From Ensifer sesbaniae (lineage in GTDB: Bacteria; Pseudomonadota; Alphaproteobacteria; Rhizobiales; Rhizobiaceae): 64,000 nt of DNA. The stretch's first letter is position 1. Every line of letters begins with the position of its first letter. The stretch is taken from assembly GCF_013283665.1 (NCBI RefSeq), contig NZ_JABEKU010000002.1:1300863-1364862 (forward strand), in the 5' to 3' direction. This document shows, piece by piece, positions 63,081 through 64,000 of the stretch. The notes under the pieces are model-generated. The model made no database searches, was not told the DNA's origin, and worked only from the letters and a program-made list of their open reading frames with translations. A program made the translations under genes and the position numbers.

Positions 63081-64000
63081 ATGAAGAAAGGGCTGGTGCG
63101 GCGTGTCGCGCTGCGTGGCATTCTCATTCTCAGCCTCATGCACTTCGGCCGCAGCTCTTTCGCGGCCCCGCTCGATCGCGAAGCGCTAGCCGGCATGATC
63201 GTGCCGCCCTATGCGCTTGGCGAGCCGGTGAATAACAACGGCGTCTGGACACTGCTCAATTCCGGCGGGGCGGATGCAGGCTATGTCTTCGAAACCGGAC
63301 CACTCGCGCCGTTGCCCGGCTTTTCCGGCGCGCCGATCGACATGCTCGTGACGATCGATCGCGATGGCCGCTTTCTCGATGTCCGGCTTATCTCGCACAA
63401 CGAGCCGATCTTCGTTTCCGGCCTTGGAGAAGCGCCGCTGCGTGCTTTCCTTGAACAATATCGCGGTCATTCGATCCGCGAGTCGCTGGTCATCGGCACA
63501 CCCTATGGCGACGCCGGCAACGGCTCGGACCTCGTCTATCTCGACGGCGTGACGAAAGCGACGGCCTCCGTGCGGATCGCCCACGAGTCGATCCTCGCCG
63601 CGACGCTCGCCGTGGCGCGCGAAAAGATGCAGGGCATCGCAGGCGGCCCGCCGGTCCGCCCCGATGCAGCCATCGACGAGAAGCTCGACTGGGCGACGCT
63701 CATCGCACGCGGCTACGCCCGGAACCTCAAGATCACAAACGCGAAACTCGACGCAGCCTTCAAGGCGACGATCTGGGCGCATGACGATCCCGAAGCCGCC
63801 GGCAATCCCGAAGGCCTTTATCTCGATCTCTGGGCCATGGATATCGGCCCACCGGCCGTTGCCCGGGCTGTCCTTAGCGAAGAGAGTTTCGCCGATCTTC
63901 AGCGCCTGCTGCGCATGTCGCCGGATGACGAGCCCATCCTCGTCATCGATGCGGGCCGTCACGGCCTGGTCTCGGCGGATTTCGTGCGCAATACAGCGCC
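63081..64000 (+). CDS. NosR/NirI-family flavoprotein regulator, 3' end outside window
   Basis: About 306 residues are visible from ATG 63081 (GGGAGG upstream). Signal-like start RVALRGILILSLMHFGRSSF-AA. The periplasmic FMN-binding domain follows (GYVFETGPLAPLPGFSGAPI; VTIDRDGRFLDVRLISHNEP; LVYLDGVTKATASVRI). The Thr in DGVTKATAS is where covalent FMN attaches in this family. The membrane and 4Fe-4S parts expected in NosR or NirI lie beyond the edge. NosR serves nitrous-oxide reductase and NirI nitrite reductase. The divergent ABC permease leaves open a NosR-like protein of a transporter cluster. Confidence 0.8.
   Translation, partial: MKKGLVRRVALRGILILSLMHFGRSSFAAPLDREALAGMIVPPYALGEPVNNNGVWTLLNSGGADAGYVFETGPLAPLPGFSGAPIDMLVTIDRDGRFLDVRLISHNEPIFVSGLGEAPLRAFLEQYRGHSIRESLVIGTPYGDAGNGSDLVYLDGVTKATASVRIAHESILAATLAVAREKMQGIAGGPPVRPDAAIDEKLDWATLIARGYARNLKITNAKLDAAFKATIWAHDDPEAAGNPEGLYLDLWAMDIGPPAVARAVLSEESFADLQRLLRMSPDDEPILVIDAGRHGLVSADFVRNTA

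Overview
The window looks like an accessory replicon (symbiotic or megaplasmid type) of a Rhizobiaceae bacterium close to Sinorhizobium/Ensifer. The indicators are a fixL-fixJ-(fixT-like)-fixK block in which the FixL haem His (194) and phospho-acceptor His (285) fall at the S. meliloti positions, three SyrB-like genes, an imuA-imuB-dnaE2 cassette with an alphaproteobacterial LexA box, promoters of the rhizobial general-stress sigma type (GGAAC-N16-CNTT), and a NosR/NirI-type gene running off the right edge. I see no rRNA, tRNA, CRISPR array, replication origin, nod or nif gene.

Layout. 0-2 kb: a receiver protein and a PAS/GAF sensor behind a general-stress promoter. 3-5.8 kb: a large VCBS/cadherin-repeat protein ending in a beta-propeller. 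5.9-8.8 kb: insertion-sequence remains (IS66-like, a frameshifted tyrosine recombinase with an IS91-like transposase, IS630). 9-15 kb: a secreted protein, a toxin-antitoxin pair with a broken toxin, and a propeller / SnoaL-like / hydrolase / AraC group. 16-18 kb: intact hipBA. 19-20.7 kb: three SyrB-like genes. 21-26.5 kb: the SOS mutagenesis cassette imuA-imuB-dnaE2. 26.5-30.6 kb: gene fragments, two small stress-type genes and an IS5-family element. 30.9-34.2 kb: the microaerobic regulators fixL, fixJ, a fixT-like receiver and fixK. 34.9-41 kb: a cold-adaptation group (two csp genes, a csp pseudogene, rpsU, a fatty-acid desaturase) mixed with small rhizobial proteins that occur as paralogue pairs. 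42-47 kb: vapBC, a ferredoxin-cyclase-Rieske fusion protein, a PemK-like pair and a damaged mqsRA. 47.5-57 kb: three metabolic blocks, each divergent from a LysR regulator (RidA / PLP enzyme / SDR; secreted alpha/beta hydrolase; Tat-exported LVIVD protein), plus IS21 remains. 57-64 kb: a truncated exact copy of the AraC gene, IS30 and cyclase fragments, higBA, a second hip system in reversed gene order, a broken RES toxin, an ABC permease and the NosR/NirI-like gene.

How it works together. The window joins oxygen sensing (fixLJTK), stress response (sigma EcfG/RpoE2-type promoters, LexA-controlled mutagenesis, cold-shock genes) and nucleotide or redox signalling (the fusion cyclase) with an unusually dense set of toxin-antitoxin loci. 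Seven toxin-antitoxin loci are recognisable, plus a lone RES toxin remnant. Two have a frameshifted toxin beside an open antitoxin frame. Most mobile elements are decayed. A 555-bp exact direct repeat 43 kb apart and a ~50-bp dispersed repeat present at least five times point to recent and repeated rearrangement.
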